Shown here: piece by piece, positions 56,763 through 58,096 of the stretch
Layout: each line of letters opens with the position of its first letter
Position numbering within the stretch: the stretch's first letter is position 1
IMG/VR virus record: IMGVR_UViG_3300032731_001278
Span: 1-58,096 of that record
Strand: one strand, 5' to 3'
Source: a virus
DNA length: 58,096 nt
The notes under the pieces: model-generated
The model's input: only the letters and a program-made list of their open reading frames with translations
What the model was told of the DNA's origin: nothing
The model's database searches: none
Program-made: the position numbers and the translations under genes

Positions 56763-57842
56763 TCAATCCGCCAACGCGTCTATCTGATCCGCCATCGTTT
56801 CTCGATTTTCAACTTTCGGCGGGTGAGCTTTGATTTTTCTAAATTTTTGGATCGTCTCTCGGTTTTTCAGAATCAGCAGTAGACCGTTGTTATAGAAACG
56901 TTGAGACCAGCTCTCAGCCTCTACCTTAGAGCCGTCGATAGCGTTTAGCATGTCTTGCTCCGTTGAGTGGTTAGAAGCGTCGTTAACGGCGTCCTGGACC
57001 GCTTCCGTTAGCTGTGTGTCGTCGGGCTCGTCCCACGTCTTGCACCAATAGATGAAAACTCGGGCTGATAACCGCTCATTCAACTCGACGCTCTTGAGTT
57101 CGCCGTAGGTCCTTATCTCGTAAACTTTCGGTTGTTGTCTATTTACCGTAGCGGAGTATCTATTAGAAGTAGTATCTTTTGTTACGCGCGCGATCCCCTC
57201 TTCTTTCTTCATTCTTTCCTTCTTTATACTTCCTTCTTTCTTACCTTCCTTATATGACAGGGGAGTTTTTGACGGGTCACCAGGGACTTCACCGGGGAAG
57301 TCACCAGGGAACTTGTTGTCTAACCTACCGGAATTACAGGTGGTTTCACCAGGGACTTCACCGGGTATTCCACCGGGGAACTTTTTTAACTCCACCGGGG
57401 AAGTTTCAGTTAGCTTATTGCCTGTTAATTCATCGTAATTCAGCACGGAAATAACGTGTCCCTTTGGGACGCCAGGAGCTTTGATTACTTTTCCGTTGTT
57501 GCTAATTTCCCGTGCGCTAGTGGTAGTCAACTTTTCAATTTTCCAACCTTGAGCGGCTACCGTTGCATTCATAAGACTTCTTGTTGTTTTAGTATCGGCG
57601 TCGATTAAATTAGCTAACTCCGGAACGGTGATCCACGCTTCCCCGCGAGACATTACGAATGAAGAATAGTTGCGAGTCTGAACGCTATCGGCGAACCTAG
57701 CTTCTTCGAGAATATAGCAAGCCATTTTAGCGGCGCGACTTTTACTCTTGTCGGGGGATCGTTCTAGTCGTCGCCACTTACGCGGTAAGCTAATTCGTCC
57801 GTCGCCGTACGGATCTTGAGCGAGTATTTCAGACGGTCGCAT
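56763..57842 (-). CDS. Replication initiator paralogue with internal iterons
   Basis: 359 residues from ATG 57842. N-terminal winged-helix-like domain (ITVPELANLIDADTKTTRSL), a linker of four-residue units FPGE/VPGD encoded by 12-bp repeats, a basic stretch (KEGKKEGSIKKERMKK), and a C-terminal domain with FIYWCKTW and AIDGSK shared with the gene at 4673. Ends MADQIDALAD. Architecture equals lambda O: DNA-binding domain, iterons in the middle, partner-binding C-terminus. Confidence 0.75.
   Translation of the reverse strand: MRPSEILAQDPYGDGRISLPRKWRRLERSPDKSKSRAAKMACYILEEARFADSVQTRNYSSFVMSRGEAWITVPELANLIDADTKTTRSLMNATVAAQGWKIEKLTTTSAREISNNGKVIKAPGVPKGHVISVLNYDELTGNKLTETSPVELKKFPGGIPGEVPGETTCNSGRLDNKFPGDFPGEVPGDPSKTPLSYKEGKKEGSIKKERMKKEEGIARVTKDTTSNRYSATVNRQQPKVYEIRTYGELKSVELNERLSARVFIYWCKTWDEPDDTQLTEAVQDAVNDASNHSTEQDMLNAIDGSKVEAESWSQRFYNNGLLLILKNRETIQKFRKIKAHPPKVENRETMADQIDALAD
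57277..57403 (-). repeat. 12-bp iteron-like repeats in the second initiator
   Basis: Plus-strand units TCACCAGGGACT, TCACCGGGGAAG, TCACCAGGGAAC are contiguous at 57277-57312; three more occupy 57346-57381; a seventh is at 57392-57403. Consensus TCACCRGGGAAC. The unit length equals that of the array at 5069-5257 but the sequence differs, so each initiator may own a distinct origin. Confidence 0.7.
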
Positions 57843-57966
57843 AAAAGTACCACCCACCCCAAGGACCCCGCGACGGGTCCTTGGGCAGTTCCTGAGCGCG
57901 ACAACGATCGCAGCAAGATTGCTGCTGGAAAACGCTCTGGAACCGGGTAGTGATACTTTTCATCAT
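57829..57966 (-). CDS. Small CxxC protein, 45 aa
   Basis: Three consecutive ATG codons (57969, 57966, 57963) follow GGTGGAG; the middle one has best spacing. The product contains SCCDRC and a Trp/Gly end (GPWGGWYFYATV). Overlaps the initiator start by 14 bases. Longer starts (TTG 58038) are possible. Confidence 0.45.
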   Translation of the reverse strand: MMKSITTRFQSVFQQQSCCDRCRAQELPKDPSRGPWGGWYFYATV

Positions 57967-58038
57967 CATTGTCTCCACCAACTCAATGTCGCGTTGAAGT
58001 TGATGGAGGTATCTTATCACCTCCCCGCTAAGGATCAA

Positions 58039-58096
58039 CTACTTCTTCAAAAATCCAAACTCATAAACGCCCGGCCGCAACCGCTCAGCTAACACC
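58039..58096 (-). CDS. 3' end of a gene entering the window (partial)
   Basis: The minus-strand frame is open from the window edge to TAG 58041-58039 and ends VLAERLRPGVYEFGFLKK, a plausible protein C-terminus. Identity unknown. Confidence 0.45.
   Translation of the reverse strand, partial: VLAERLRPGVYEFGFLKK

Overview
The window looks like part of the genome of a large tailed bacteriophage (Caudoviricetes) of a Gram-negative host. The case rests on a giant parallel beta-helix tail spike, a self-contained DnaE/primase/initiator replication set, phage nucleotide metabolism genes (dCMP deaminase, dNMP kinase), lysis-type genes, an encoded tRNA-Leu(UAA), dense overlapping ATGA/GTGA gene junctions, lipoprotein and signal-peptide genes, and sigma70-type promoters (TTGACN with 16-18 bp spacers). 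No capsid, terminase or portal gene is visible. The host genus cannot be named from this sequence.

Layout. Bases 1-3765 (+): the end of a structural gene and the tail spike. Bases 3769-7584: a lipoprotein (-), then rightward genes for a replication initiator with internal 12-bp iterons, a zinc-ribbon protein and two holin-like membrane proteins. Bases 7588-14456 (-): endolysin, several membrane proteins, a YggL homologue, a membrane zincin, dCMP deaminase, a GIY-YIG protein and many small zinc-ribbon proteins. Bases 14487-32511 (-): tRNA-Leu, SbcD and the N-terminal half of SbcC, an SSB-like protein, DnaE-type polymerase, a frameshifted Mom-like gene, a sigma-70-like protein, primase, a second initiator paralogue, a RuvC-like resolvase, an IscB nuclease with an omega RNA (HEARO) leader, and an XRE-type regulator. 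Bases 32632-35171 (+): SNF2 helicase and a ribbon-helix-helix regulator. Bases 35189-58096 (-): a ClpX-type zinc domain, a zincin-like protein, the C-terminal half of SbcC, a third initiator paralogue, RNase HI, a phosphoesterase, RtcB, a nucleotidyltransferase, dNMP kinase, a SLOG protein, a ParB-like protein, a DUF932-like protein and a fourth initiator paralogue.

How the parts fit. DnaE, primase, RNase HI, RuvC-like resolvase, SbcCD, an SSB-like protein, SNF2 helicase and four initiator-like proteins make a nearly complete replication and recombination system. RtcB, the nucleotidyltransferase and tRNA-Leu form an RNA repair and translation theme. The Mom-like gene, IscB and SLOG protein belong to genome defence or competition. 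Regulatory logic is visible in the DNA: a TATCT-N5-AGATA dyad at three promoters, GTTAGCTAA elements beside -35 boxes, and a nine-copy dyad AAAGTTTGC-N5-GCAAACTTT, mostly at 3' ends of genes. Several genes show recent damage: a stop lost into the dyad, a G7 homopolymer frameshift, and a 13-bp tandem duplication that changes a C-terminus.
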